Source: G021776435 sp046756245 (GTDB lineage Bacteria; Pseudomonadota; Alphaproteobacteria; Caulobacterales; Parvularculaceae). From it: a DNA stretch of 64,000 bases. The stretch is taken from the NCBI GenBank assembly GCA_046756245.1, contig JBHHVZ010000003.1, positions 1-64,000 of the forward strand, in the 5' to 3' direction. The notes below the pieces were generated by a model. The model did no database searches, had not been told where the DNA came from, and saw only the letters and a list, made by a program, of their open reading frames with translations. Position 1 is the first letter of the stretch; each line of letters starts with the position of its first letter. The position numbers and the translations under genes were made by a program. This document shows positions 53,850-62,581 of the stretch, piece after piece.

Positions 53850-54443
53850 CTATGCGGCTTTCTTGCGGCCGCGGGCAAAGCCGAGCCCGGCAAGCCCCGC
53901 GCCCATCAGCCAGAATGCGGCCGGCAGCGGAACGACGTCGATTGTCGAAACATGGCTGAGACCAAAACTTGGCACGTCGTTCTTGTCAAAGGTGATCGTA
54001 ACTTCGCCGCCCGACGTATTCTTGAAGAACGTGTGAAAGCCGTCGATCTTCAAAATGAAATAGAGAGCAGTCGTCATGAAGCTGCAAAGGTCGCCGGAGC
54101 AGGACGACAGACTGCCTTCACCGACCTGGTCCTTGTTGTGATCCGCGGTCGTAAACGACGTGCCCGCAAGGGTGTTGAGCGCGGCGATTTCCGTAGCCTC
54201 GCCTGAATTCGCGAGCCCGTAAGGATCCGCATCAGAGCCCGACAACGTTCCCAGCCCCGTCGGCGCGCCGGGGCTGCCGCCGAGGGTGAACGCTTCGCAG
54301 CTGAGCGTGCAGGTTACTGTCGCCGCGGTTCCGTCGATGGAGATCACATTGGCGGATGCAGACTGCGCCGCCATAGCGAAAAGTCCCGCAGCCGCTATCG
54401 CCGCGGATTTTGCAATTAACGATACACGATTGAAAAGAAACAT
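53850..54443 (-). CDS. VPLPA-CTERM sorting-domain secreted protein
   Basis: A 197-residue protein with a Sec signal peptide (about 1-32), a short mature domain with four cysteines (TCTLSC and SSCSGDLC), and a C-terminal sorting tripartite signal VVPLPAAFWLMGAGLAGLGFARGRKKAA (about 170-197): VPLPA motif, membrane helix and basic end. Such proteins are recognised by an exosortase and released or attached at the cell surface, and are often linked to extracellular polysaccharide. No exosortase gene is seen here. GGGGGAAT precedes the ATG at 54443. The mature domain is not one I recognise. Confidence 0.85.
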   Translation of the reverse strand: MFLFNRVSLIAKSAAIAAAGLFAMAAQSASANVISIDGTAATVTCTLSCEAFTLGGSPGAPTGLGTLSGSDADPYGLANSGEATEIAALNTLAGTSFTTADHNKDQVGEGSLSSCSGDLCSFMTTALYFILKIDGFHTFFKNTSGGEVTITFDKNDVPSFGLSHVSTIDVVPLPAAFWLMGAGLAGLGFARGRKKAA

Positions 54444-54646
54444 ATATTCCCCCAAGTCACACCATGGCTGCCATGCAGTCCGCACGTCAGTCCTAACGCA
54501 CTCTCAACAATTGCTTAGACTTTCGGCAAGCAAAAGCGCAGAAACTTGCGTTGTTTATGATAATGGCGCGGTAGTTGCGCCACAGTTCATCCTTAATATT
54601 CGCTTTTTCGGGCCGGTTTCTCTAACTACGCACGCACAGCGTGCGT

Positions 54647-56152
54647 CTATGACGCCGCGGCTGTTTCGTGAGCCGGCTTAAGCACATACTCGTCGAGTCG
54701 GGGCTTCGCCGTATCCCGCAGAAACCGGCGTACGGAGTACGCGTACAAGGTGTAATTGCGCCCGGCCTCGTCCAAGTACCAGCTCTTGCAGCCCCCCGCC
54801 CAAACCATGCCTTGAAGCGCGTCCTGAAGCGCCCTGTCGAAGGAGTCGGCCGCGTGCGGGTCGGGCTCGATAAAGGCGGCGCCCTCGCGGCGCATGGCCT
54901 CAATGAGGCTGATGACGTATTTCACCTGCGCCTCAATCATCAGCAGGACGGAATTATGCCCGAGGCCGGAATTGGGGCCGAGCAGCAGGAAGAAGTTCGG
55001 AAAGCCCGGCGCGGCGACCGTGCGGTGGGCGGCGATCCGGTCCTTCCACGCGTCAGCCAGCGATACGCCGGAGGGTCCGACGATCCGGACCGACCGTGAA
55101 ATGTCAAAAGGCCTGAAGCCGGTCGCGAACACGATTGCGTCGACCTCGCGCAGAACGCCGTCTTTCGTTCGCACGCCCGCTCGTTCGATCCGTTCGATCG
55201 GCGCAGTGACGATATCGACGTTATCGCGCTGAACGGCGGGAAGATACTCGTCTGAAACAAGAATGCGCTTGCAACCGACCGGAAAGTCGGGAGTCAGTTT
55301 GCGCCGCAGCTCCGGATCAGCGACCTGATTTTTGAGATGTTTTGAAAAAATCCGGCGAACATGGCGTTTCATGTAGTTTTCATCTTTTTTAAACGCCATG
55401 AAACGCAATTCCATGATGGAAAAAATAAACCCGCGATAGGCGCGCGCCAGAAACGGCGCGGCGGCGAAGAGTTTTTTCACTACGCCGGGATAGGCGTAAT
55501 CGTTGCGCGGAAAGATCCAGTTCGGCGTACGCTGATAAAGGTCGAGCCGCGCGACTTTTGTCGCGATCGCCGGGACCGCCTGCACGGCGCTCGCGGCGCT
55601 GCCGATGACGGCGACGCGTTTTCCTGCGAGATCCACGTCGCGGCGCCACTGCGCCGTATGGAAAGCGGGACCGGCGAAGTCCTCCTTACCCGGAAAGTCC
55701 GGAATGTGCGGATGGTGGAGACCGCCGAGGCCGCTGACGACAATATCGGCGTCGACGCGCGCGCCGTCGGCGAATTCAATACGCCAGCGCCCGCCATCAT
55801 GGCGCGCGCTTTTGACTTCCCTGTTGAACCGGATTCTTGGATATAGCCCGTGCTTTTCCGCACAGCGCTTCATGTAGTCCCAGATTTCGCGCCCGCGCGA
55901 ATAGCGGCGCGACCAGTCGGGATTGGGTTCATAGGACAGGGAATAGAGATGCGAGGGGATGTCGCAGGCGACGCCGGGATAGGTGTTTTCGCGCCACGTC
56001 CCGCCGACATCGTCGGCTTTTTCATAGATTGTGAAATTATCGACGCCGCAATTTTTGAGCTGAATCGCCATGGCGAGCCCCGAAAACCCGGCGCCGAGAA
56101 TGGCGATCTGGGGCGGTTTCAGCCGATTTTCCAGTTTCGTCTCGTCAACCAT
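54647..56152 (-). CDS. Flavin-binding monooxygenase (Baeyer-Villiger type)
   Basis: A 501-residue FAD/NADPH monooxygenase. FAD-binding GAGFSGLAMAIQL is at about residue 19; the Baeyer-Villiger fingerprint reads FAGPAFHTAQWRRD (about 157-170; FxGxxxHxxxW, with Arg in place of the usual Pro/Asp at the end); the NADPH site is VAVIGSAASAVQ (about 180). Substrates are ketones or similar, not predictable. A hairpin ACGCACGC/GCGTGCGT lies just after its stop. It is divergent from the exported intradiol dioxygenase across about 155 bases, suggesting coordinated catabolism. Confidence 0.88.
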   Translation of the reverse strand: MVDETKLENRLKPPQIAILGAGFSGLAMAIQLKNCGVDNFTIYEKADDVGGTWRENTYPGVACDIPSHLYSLSYEPNPDWSRRYSRGREIWDYMKRCAEKHGLYPRIRFNREVKSARHDGGRWRIEFADGARVDADIVVSGLGGLHHPHIPDFPGKEDFAGPAFHTAQWRRDVDLAGKRVAVIGSAASAVQAVPAIATKVARLDLYQRTPNWIFPRNDYAYPGVVKKLFAAAPFLARAYRGFIFSIMELRFMAFKKDENYMKRHVRRIFSKHLKNQVADPELRRKLTPDFPVGCKRILVSDEYLPAVQRDNVDIVTAPIERIERAGVRTKDGVLREVDAIVFATGFRPFDISRSVRIVGPSGVSLADAWKDRIAAHRTVAAPGFPNFFLLLGPNSGLGHNSVLLMIEAQVKYVISLIEAMRREGAAFIEPDPHAADSFDRALQDALQGMVWAGGCKSWYLDEAGRNYTLYAYSVRRFLRDTAKPRLDEYVLKPAHETAAAS

Positions 56153-56309
56153 ATGCGCTCATCGACCGAACCGTTCCGTGGATTTTAACTGCACTCGACA
56201 ACGTGTGTCATAAGTTTTTGCAGCGCAGCAGGCAAAATGCGAGAGACCTGACAGTCTATTTACATCCGCACCGCCGCCTCCAATAATAAATTTGTGGGAG
56301 GAGGACATC

Positions 56310-57032
56310 ATGCAAAGAAGAAAATTTATGGCGACGGGCGGCGCGCTCGTCGCCGGCGCGGCGTTTGGCCCGGCGCGCGCGTTTTCACTTTCGAACGACG
56401 AGGCCGTCATGCCAAGCAAGCTGTGCAGCGCTACGACGCGGATAACGCGCGGCCCGTACCTGACGCCGAACAGTCCGTTGCGCTCGGACATTCGCGAAGA
56501 CAGAGCAGGCGTTCCGCTCCGTCTGACTCTGAAGATTCAGAATGATTTCTGGTGCCAGCCAATCGAGGGCGCAGCCGTCGATATCTGGCATTGCGACGCA
56601 AGCGGACTTTATTCGAACGTCAACAATGTGCAGTTCGATTATCAGACGCTTCAGCTTTCCGGAAGCGCTATCGACATGCGGGGAACATCATTCCTTCGCG
56701 GCCATCAGGTTACAAACGCCGCCGGCGTTGTTGAATTTTTGACGGTTTTTCCGGGCTGGTACATGGGGCGGCTACCGCATCTGCACGTGAAAACGACGAT
56801 CAATGGCGTAGAGTGGACAACCCACGACACACAATTGTTTTTGCCTACCGACATTGAACGGGCGGTCTACGAAACGCCTCCCTATGCCGAACGCGGACAG
56901 AATCCCTTAAGCGCGGATCGCGACCTTGTCGCCAAGGGCGACGCCAGTCTTGTTCAAGCGATGACAGTTCCGCTTACGCGTGACGGCGACGGTTACAAGG
57001 GCGTGTTCGAAATCGCGATGGCCGCGCTATAA
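56310..57032 (+). CDS. Exported intradiol ring-cleavage dioxygenase
   Basis: A 240-residue non-haem iron(III) dioxygenase with a Tat-like signal (QRRKFMATGGALVAGAAFGPARA) instead of a cytoplasmic start. All four iron ligands are visible: Tyr101 (ASGLYSN), Tyr151 (FPGWYMGRLPHLHV), His157 and His159. Such enzymes cleave catechol-type aromatics between the hydroxyls. It is a single chain, not the alpha/beta pair of protocatechuate 3,4-dioxygenase. RBS GGAGGAGG-like before the ATG at 56310. Being outside the cytoplasm, it would attack aromatic compounds in the periplasm. Confidence 0.85.
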   Translation: MQRRKFMATGGALVAGAAFGPARAFSLSNDEAVMPSKLCSATTRITRGPYLTPNSPLRSDIREDRAGVPLRLTLKIQNDFWCQPIEGAAVDIWHCDASGLYSNVNNVQFDYQTLQLSGSAIDMRGTSFLRGHQVTNAAGVVEFLTVFPGWYMGRLPHLHVKTTINGVEWTTHDTQLFLPTDIERAVYETPPYAERGQNPLSADRDLVAKGDASLVQAMTVPLTRDGDGYKGVFEIAMAAL

Positions 57033-57111
57033 GTCGCGAGAAAGATTTTTGGCTTGCGCACAGCCCAGGTCGCGCGCCGAGCATGCGCCAGAACACCGGC
57101 GCCTGCTGCGG

Positions 57112-57840
57112 TCAGGGCCGTATCGAAAACGGCGTGAAATCGGTCTCGGCGTCGTAGACGTCGACGCCCTCGGCGCGCTTCAAAAAGCCGACCACGCGAT
57201 AGGTGACCGGAGTGAGCAGCGCCTCCCAGCCAACTTTCAAGGCGTAATTAGTGACCAGTACGGTCGCCACCTGCGCCGGCGTCCACACGCCGAGAAACGC
57301 GACCGGATAAAAGATCAGACTGTCGACGCCCTGGCCGATGATTGTCGAGCCGATCGTGCGCGTCCACAGCCGGCGTCCGCTGGTGAGGATTTTCATTTTC
57401 GCCATCACGAAGGCGTTCGACAGCTCGCCCGCCCAGAAGGCCATAACCGAGGCCGCGACGATTCGCGGGGTGAGGCCGAACACCGACTCGTAAGCGGTCT
57501 GCCCGTCCCAACCCGGCGCCGGCGGCAGGCTGACGACCACCCAGGCCATGAACGCCATGAAGGCGACCGCGCCGAACCCCGCCCACACCACGCGCCGGGC
57601 GCGCGCGTAGCCGTATACCTCGGTCAGCACGTCGCCGAGCACATAGGAAATCGGAAAAAACAGAACGCCGGCGCCGAAGGTGAAGTCCCACAAGCGCGAC
57701 AGTTTCGCCGCGCCGATCAGGTTCGAACAAATCAGCACCGCGACGAACGCCGCCATCGCGAAATCGTAATAGCGAAAGCGGTGTCTTGTGAGGTCGGCTG
57801 CGTGATCGATGCGTTCAAGATGGAGCTTCGCGCCAGTCAC
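57112..57840 (-). CDS. Queuosine precursor transporter (VUT/YhhQ family)
   Basis: A 242-residue membrane protein of the vitamin-uptake-transporter/YhhQ family with six hydrophobic helices, which imports queuosine precursors such as preQ0/preQ1. Recognised segments include FFPISYVLGDVLTEVYGYARARRVVWAGFGAVAFMAFMAWVVVSLPPAPGW (about 55-105) and FWAGELSNAFVMAKMKILTSGRRLWTRTIGSTIIGQGVDSLIFYPVAFLGVW (about 135-190). It starts with GTG after AAGGATAAG. Preceding gap to the dioxygenase is small. Good confidence in the family, less in the exact substrate. Confidence 0.88.
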   Translation of the reverse strand: MTGAKLHLERIDHAADLTRHRFRYYDFAMAAFVAVLICSNLIGAAKLSRLWDFTFGAGVLFFPISYVLGDVLTEVYGYARARRVVWAGFGAVAFMAFMAWVVVSLPPAPGWDGQTAYESVFGLTPRIVAASVMAFWAGELSNAFVMAKMKILTSGRRLWTRTIGSTIIGQGVDSLIFYPVAFLGVWTPAQVATVLVTNYALKVGWEALLTPVTYRVVGFLKRAEGVDVYDAETDFTPFSIRP

Positions 57841-57881
57841 GAACTTATCCTTTTTATATCGCTTAAATTGACTGGGCCGTT

Positions 57882-59597
57882 TTATTGTTTAGCGGCTTCG
57901 TTCCAGCCTTCCCAGCCCGGCCCGCGCAAGACTCGTCCGGCCTTGGCGCCCGTATGGGCGCCGTCGCTGATCGTCAGAACGCCGTTGACGAAGACGTCCC
58001 TGACGCCGACAGCAAGCTGATGCGGCTCGGCGAAAGTCGCCTTGTCCTCGATCGTTTCAGGATCGAATATGACGACGTCGGCGTAATAGCCCGGCGCCAA
58101 AAGTCCGCGATCTTTCAATTTTAGATTACCGGCCGGCAAAGAAGTCAGCTTGCGGACCGCCTCTTCAATCGTCAGCACTTTTTGCTCGCGCACATATTTT
58201 GCGAAGATGCGTGCGAAATTGCCATAAGCGCGCGGGTGGGTGCTCTGCTTGAGAAAGACGCCTTCCGGCGCCATGGCGCCGCCGTCGGAGCCGAAGCTGA
58301 CCCAGGGCAAGGCCGCTTTTTTGGCGACGTTTTCCTCCGACATCGAGAAATAGACGACCTGAACCCGGCTGCCGTCTTCGACGACAAGGTCCATCGCCGT
58401 TTCTTCATAGGACGTTCCCCGCTCGGCGGAGACTTCCGCAAGCGTCTTGCCGATATATTTGCGCAGGTCGGGATTGCGAAATCCCACCAGCAGCACGCCG
58501 TCCGGGCCGCCGGCGTTGGCGATGCCGCTGACGAACTCCTCCGACGGTTCGCGGATCGCTTTGGCGACTTTGGCGCGTATCTCGGGATCTTGAAGCCTTT
58601 CGGCCCATTTGTCGTAGCCGCCTTCCTGCACCCAGAGCGGCATAGCCGCATCGAGGCCGGTGGAGCTTGCGGGATAGACATACATATCGGCCGTGATTTT
58701 CAGCCCTTCGGCGCGGGCGGCTTCGACCCTGGCGACAATGTCGTCGAGCTTATTCCAGTTCGCCCGGCCGCTCGCTTTCAGATGATAGATTTCCGCGGGC
58801 GTGTTCGCCTCGCGCGCGATCCGGATTAATTCGTCCACCGCCTGAAGCACGTCCTTCGACTCGCTGCGGATATGCGAAATATACATGCCCCCATATTCGC
58901 CGGCGGCGCGTGCAAGCGCGATCAACTCATCGGTGTCTGCAAAATTCGCAGGCGCGTAAATCAGCGAAGAGCCGACGCCGAGCGCGCCCTCGCGCATGGC
59001 CTGACGGACGAGCGCTGTCATCTTCTCCAGTTCTTCAGGCGTCGCGGGCCGGTTGTCGTAGCCGACCTCGTGAATGCGCAGGGTGGTGGCGCCGACAAAG
59101 GAGGCCACATTGGGCGATATTCCGCGCCGTTCGAGATAGTCGAGATATTCGCCGAGCGTTGTCCAATCGATGTCGTAAACGATGTCGCTCTGACGCGCCT
59201 TTGCTTCCACCTTCATTTCCTCAGACCACGGCCCGTAGGAAACGCCTTCGCCGAACACCTCGAGCGTCACGCCCTGTTTCAGGTCGCCGAGCCCGCGACC
59301 GTCTTCGATAAGGTCGTTGACCGCCCAACTCAGCATATTGATGAAGCCGGGCGCGACGGCGCGCCCGTCCGCTTCAACAATCGTATCGGCGGCTGCGCCG
59401 TTGAGATCGCCTATGGCCGCAATGCGGTCGCCTTCTATCGCGATGTCGGCGACGCGGCCGGGCGCGCCCGACCCGTCATAAACCACGCCGCCCCGGATGA
59501 TGACGTCATACGTAACCGATTGCGCCGCATCCGGCGCGCGCTCGCCGCATCCGAAAACAGCAAGCAAGGAAATCGCTGCGATCAATAATCTAAACAT
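57882..59597 (-). CDS. N-acyl-D-amino-acid deacylase family lipoprotein
   Basis: A 571-residue zinc amidohydrolase with a lipoprotein signal (MFRLLIAAISLLAVFGC, lipobox VFGC, Cys about 17). The first strand DVIIRGGVVYDGSGAPGRVADIAIEGDRIAAIGDL and the terminal DVFVNGVLTISDGAHTGAKAGRVLRGPG are those of D-aminoacylase/dihydroorotase-like enzymes; central metal/substrate segments such as YISHIRSESKDVLQAVDELIRIAREANTPAEIYHLKASGR are present. It probably hydrolyses N-acyl-D-amino acids or D-glutamate-type amides in the periplasm. No neighbour confirms a pathway. Confidence 0.86.
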   Translation of the reverse strand: MFRLLIAAISLLAVFGCGERAPDAAQSVTYDVIIRGGVVYDGSGAPGRVADIAIEGDRIAAIGDLNGAAADTIVEADGRAVAPGFINMLSWAVNDLIEDGRGLGDLKQGVTLEVFGEGVSYGPWSEEMKVEAKARQSDIVYDIDWTTLGEYLDYLERRGISPNVASFVGATTLRIHEVGYDNRPATPEELEKMTALVRQAMREGALGVGSSLIYAPANFADTDELIALARAAGEYGGMYISHIRSESKDVLQAVDELIRIAREANTPAEIYHLKASGRANWNKLDDIVARVEAARAEGLKITADMYVYPASSTGLDAAMPLWVQEGGYDKWAERLQDPEIRAKVAKAIREPSEEFVSGIANAGGPDGVLLVGFRNPDLRKYIGKTLAEVSAERGTSYEETAMDLVVEDGSRVQVVYFSMSEENVAKKAALPWVSFGSDGGAMAPEGVFLKQSTHPRAYGNFARIFAKYVREQKVLTIEEAVRKLTSLPAGNLKLKDRGLLAPGYYADVVIFDPETIEDKATFAEPHQLAVGVRDVFVNGVLTISDGAHTGAKAGRVLRGPGWEGWNEAAKQ

Positions 59598-59642
59598 GAA
59601 CCCGCCTTTCTTTCGCCTCGACGCATGAAAGCGCTCACCTTT

Positions 59643-60431
59643 CTATTGACCACGCCTTTTGACAAGCGCCTTGACGACGCCGTGCAGGGACCTGACTTCG
59701 GGTTCGGTAAAACCGGCGCGCGAAAACGCGGCGCGAAGGTTGCGCTTCATCTGCGGCGCTTTTTCCGGCGGAAAGAAATATCCCGCCGCATCAAGCTCCG
59801 CCTCGAGATGATCGAACAGGTGCTCGAGATCGTCTCGTCCGGCCGGCGCCGGCTCCCGCGCAGGACGAACGCCGGCTTCGCGCGCCGCGACGCTGGCGAG
59901 AAACCATTCATAGGCGACGATCGCCGCCGCCTGCGCGAGATTTATCGAAGAAAAAGACGGGTTTACGGGCACGGACAGGATGGCGTCGGCGCGTGCGATA
60001 TCGCCGCTCGACAGGCCGTTGCGCTCGCCGCCGAACAGCACCGCGCAACGCTGGCCGGCGCCGATACGCTTTGCGAGTTCCTGCGCGGCTTCGGCGGGCG
60101 CGAGTACAGGCGTCGGCAGCTCGCGCCGGCGCGCCGTCGCCGCAATGACATATTGGCGATCCGCAATCGCCGCATCGAGGCTCGAAAATATTTCCGCCTG
60201 ATCGATGACAATCGACGCTCCCGCAGCCATGGCGCCAGCCTTGGGATTGGGCCAGCCGTCGCGCGGATTGACGAGCCTCAGACCGGAGACGCCGAAGTTC
60301 AGCATGGCGCGCGCCGCGGCGCCGATATTTTCGCCCATCTGCGGTTCCACAAGCACGAAAACCGGGGCGGGCGACAGGTATTTGCGCCCTTCCCGCCGGC
60401 TTACGCGCTGATCGCCGCTTGCTCGCGACAT
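59643..60431 (-). CDS. SPOUT RNA 2'-O-methyltransferase, TrmJ-like
   Basis: A 262-residue SPOUT-family RNA methyltransferase of the TrmH/TrmJ type. The N-terminal SAM domain starts APVFVLVEPQMGENIGAAARAMLNFGVSGLRLVNPRDGWPNPKAGAMAAGA (about 20-72), with the LFGGERNGLSSGDIARADAILSVPVNPSFSSINLAQAAAIVAYEW knot (about 132-176). TrmJ of E. coli methylates the 2'-OH at position 32 of tRNAs. The C-terminal helical part (about 180-262) is also TrmJ-like. Divergent from icd across about 120 bases. Confidence 0.88.
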   Translation of the reverse strand: MSRASGDQRVSRREGRKYLSPAPVFVLVEPQMGENIGAAARAMLNFGVSGLRLVNPRDGWPNPKAGAMAAGASIVIDQAEIFSSLDAAIADRQYVIAATARRRELPTPVLAPAEAAQELAKRIGAGQRCAVLFGGERNGLSSGDIARADAILSVPVNPSFSSINLAQAAAIVAYEWFLASVAAREAGVRPAREPAPAGRDDLEHLFDHLEAELDAAGYFFPPEKAPQMKRNLRAAFSRAGFTEPEVRSLHGVVKALVKRRGQ

Positions 60432-60552
60432 CGTTCCCGAACCGCCCCTTTTTTTGCCCGGCGCCCGGTGCTATAGGCGGGCCCGACTTTCCTCGCAGCG
60501 CCGCCCGGGCGGCGGCGCGCTTTCTTGTTCAGCGAACCCCGTAGGACCATCC

Positions 60553-61767
60553 ATGGAAAAAATCAAAGTTGAAAATCCCGTCGTCGAAATGGACGGCGAC
60601 GAGATGACCCGGATCATCTGGTCGATGATCAAGGAAAAACTCATATATCCCTATCTCGATATTGACCTGAAATATTTCGATCTGAGCATTCAAAAGCGCG
60701 ACGAGACCGACGACCAGATCACCATCGAGGCGGCCGAAGCGACCAAACGCTACGGCGTCGCAGTGAAATGCGCGACCATCACGCCTGATGAGGCCCGCGT
60801 CGAGGAGTTCGGCCTCAAGAAAATGTGGCGCTCGCCGAACGGGACGATCCGCAACATTCTCGGCGGCGTCGTCTTCCGCGAACCGATCATCATCCGCAAC
60901 GTGCCGCGCCTGGTGCCCGGCTGGACGAAGCCGATCATCATCGGCCGTCACGCTTTCGGCGATCAGTACCGCGCCACCGATTTCCTCTATCCGGGCAAGG
61001 GCAAGCTCACCATCAAATGGGAGGGCGAAAACGGCGAGACGATCGAGCATGAGGTATTCGATGCGCCCGGCTCGGGCGTGGCGATGGCGATGTACAATCT
61101 CGACGAGTCGATCCGTGATTTCGCCCGCGCCAGCTTCAATTACGCCTTGATGCGCAAATATCCGCTCTATCTCTCGACGAAGAACACGATCATGAAAGCC
61201 TATGACGGGCGCTTCAAAGATCTTTTTCAGGAAATATTCGAGACCGAATTCAAGGACAGGTTTGAAGCGGCGAAGCTGACCTACGAGCACCGCCTGATCG
61301 ACGACATGGTCGCCGCCTCGCTGAAATGGTCGGGCGGTTATGTCTGGGCGTGCAAGAATTATGACGGCGATGTTCAGTCCGATACGGTCGCGCAAGGGTT
61401 CGGCTCGCTCGGCCTGATGTCTTCGGTGCTGATGTCGCCGGATGGAAAGACGGTGGAGGCGGAAGCTGCGCACGGAACGGTGACGCGCCATTATCGCGCG
61501 CATCAGCGCGGCGAGGAAACCTCGACCAACTCGATCGCCTCGATCTACGCCTGGACCCGCGGGCTCGCCCATCGCGGCAAGCTCGACGGCAATGACGCGC
61601 TCATCAGATTCGCCGAGATGCTGGAGCAGACCGTCGTTAAGACCGTAGAGGGCGGGCACATGACCAAGGACCTTGCGCTCCTCATCGGGGCCGAGCAGTC
61701 CTGGCTCACAACGACCGGCTTTCTCGAAAAAGTCGACGAAAACTTCCGCAAGGCTGTGGGAGCGTGA
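60553..61767 (+). CDS. icd: NADP-dependent isocitrate dehydrogenase
   Basis: A 404-residue TCA-cycle enzyme of the type shared by alphaproteobacteria and mitochondria (not the E. coli type). It starts MEKIKVENPVVEMDGDEMTRIIWSMIKEKLIYPYLDIDLKYFDLSI, carries the isocitrate-binding SPNGTIRNILGGVVFREPI (about 95-113), the metal Asp residues of the DDMVAASLKWSGGYVWACKNYDGDVQSDTVAQGFGSLGLMSS region (about 252-293) and HGTVTRHYRAHQRGEETSTN (about 308-327). ATG 60553 gives the standard length; the longer frame is spurious. A terminator lies downstream. Confidence 0.95.
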   Translation: MEKIKVENPVVEMDGDEMTRIIWSMIKEKLIYPYLDIDLKYFDLSIQKRDETDDQITIEAAEATKRYGVAVKCATITPDEARVEEFGLKKMWRSPNGTIRNILGGVVFREPIIIRNVPRLVPGWTKPIIIGRHAFGDQYRATDFLYPGKGKLTIKWEGENGETIEHEVFDAPGSGVAMAMYNLDESIRDFARASFNYALMRKYPLYLSTKNTIMKAYDGRFKDLFQEIFETEFKDRFEAAKLTYEHRLIDDMVAASLKWSGGYVWACKNYDGDVQSDTVAQGFGSLGLMSSVLMSPDGKTVEAEAAHGTVTRHYRAHQRGEETSTNSIASIYAWTRGLAHRGKLDGNDALIRFAEMLEQTVVKTVEGGHMTKDLALLIGAEQSWLTTTGFLEKVDENFRKAVGA

Positions 61768-61799
61768 GGCCGGCTCTTCGCGTCGACGACGGCTTCCGG

Positions 61800-61824
61800 A
61801 GCGGGGCTTGCGGCCCCGCTTTTT
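61800..61824 (+). terminator. icd terminator
   Basis: An 8-bp perfect stem (AGCGGGGC / GCCCCGCT) with a five-base loop, followed by a run of five T. It begins 32 bases after the icd stop codon on the same strand. Confidence 0.85.
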
Positions 61825-61939
61825 CGTCGCAAACAGGGGATGCAAACGGCTTCCCGCAGATTCGGCGCGGTTGGTCGCAAGCCCCTTGTCAGACGCGAAC
61901 CGCAGCCTAGGCTTTCCCCGATAGGACGGGAGGGAGTCC

Positions 61940-62581
61940 ATGAAATCTCTGCATGTCGCCTCCGCCTCGCTCGCCGCCGGCGCGGCCCTGCTGGCCGGGT
62001 CCGCATCGGCTGAAACCAAGTCATTCGACCTGCCGGCGTTCGATGAAATCGACGCTTCCGCCGGCGTTGACGTCAACGTCTCGGTCGGCGGCGCGCAATC
62101 CGTCATCGCTGAAAATGAAAACGGCGATTTCGACGATCTCGTTCTCGAAGTCAGGCGCGGCGAGCTTCGCGCGAGTCGCAAGAACAAACGCTTCGGTTTC
62201 GGTAAAAGAGAGCGCTACAAAATAGTCGTTACGATGCCGGCGCTTGAAGGCATAGAGATTTCCTCGGGCGCCGACGCCGACGTCACCGGCGTCAACGCCG
62301 ATCACTTCTCCATCGACGGCTCCTCCGGGGCCGACGCGGATATCGCCGGAACCTGCAAGACGCTCGACATTGATGTATCCAGCGGCGCCAATATCAACGC
62401 CTCCGATCTGATCTGCGAAGTAGCAACGGTGGATGTTTCTTCAGGCGGCAACGCAAAGATTCACGCAACGCAACGCCTCAATGCCGACGCATCGTCGGGC
62501 GGCCATGCTACGGTTTACGGAAAACCGGAATATGTCGACATCGACAAGTCGAGCGGCGGCGGCGTGTCTGTAAGGAATTAA
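61940..62581 (+). CDS. GIN-domain (DUF2807) exported protein
   Basis: A 213-residue protein with a Sec signal peptide (MKSLHVASASLAAGAALLAGSASA) and a DUF2807 (GIN) beta-helix domain: FDEIDASAGVDVNVSVGGAQSVIAENENG at the start, then repeating coils such as GIEISSGADADVTGVNADHFSIDGSSGADADIAGTCKTLDIDVSSGANINA with Ser-Ser-Gly-Ala/Gly turns. Such right-handed helices are often surface or adhesin-like. The stop overlaps the convergent potassium channel gene by four bases. GGGAGGGAG precedes the ATG. Confidence 0.85.
   Translation: MKSLHVASASLAAGAALLAGSASAETKSFDLPAFDEIDASAGVDVNVSVGGAQSVIAENENGDFDDLVLEVRRGELRASRKNKRFGFGKRERYKIVVTMPALEGIEISSGADADVTGVNADHFSIDGSSGADADIAGTCKTLDIDVSSGANINASDLICEVATVDVSSGGNAKIHATQRLNADASSGGHATVYGKPEYVDIDKSSGGGVSVRN

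Noticed and set aside
60529..62187. 552-codon minus-strand open frame across icd
   Set aside because: Antisense of a highly conserved isocitrate dehydrogenase and no protein-like motifs.
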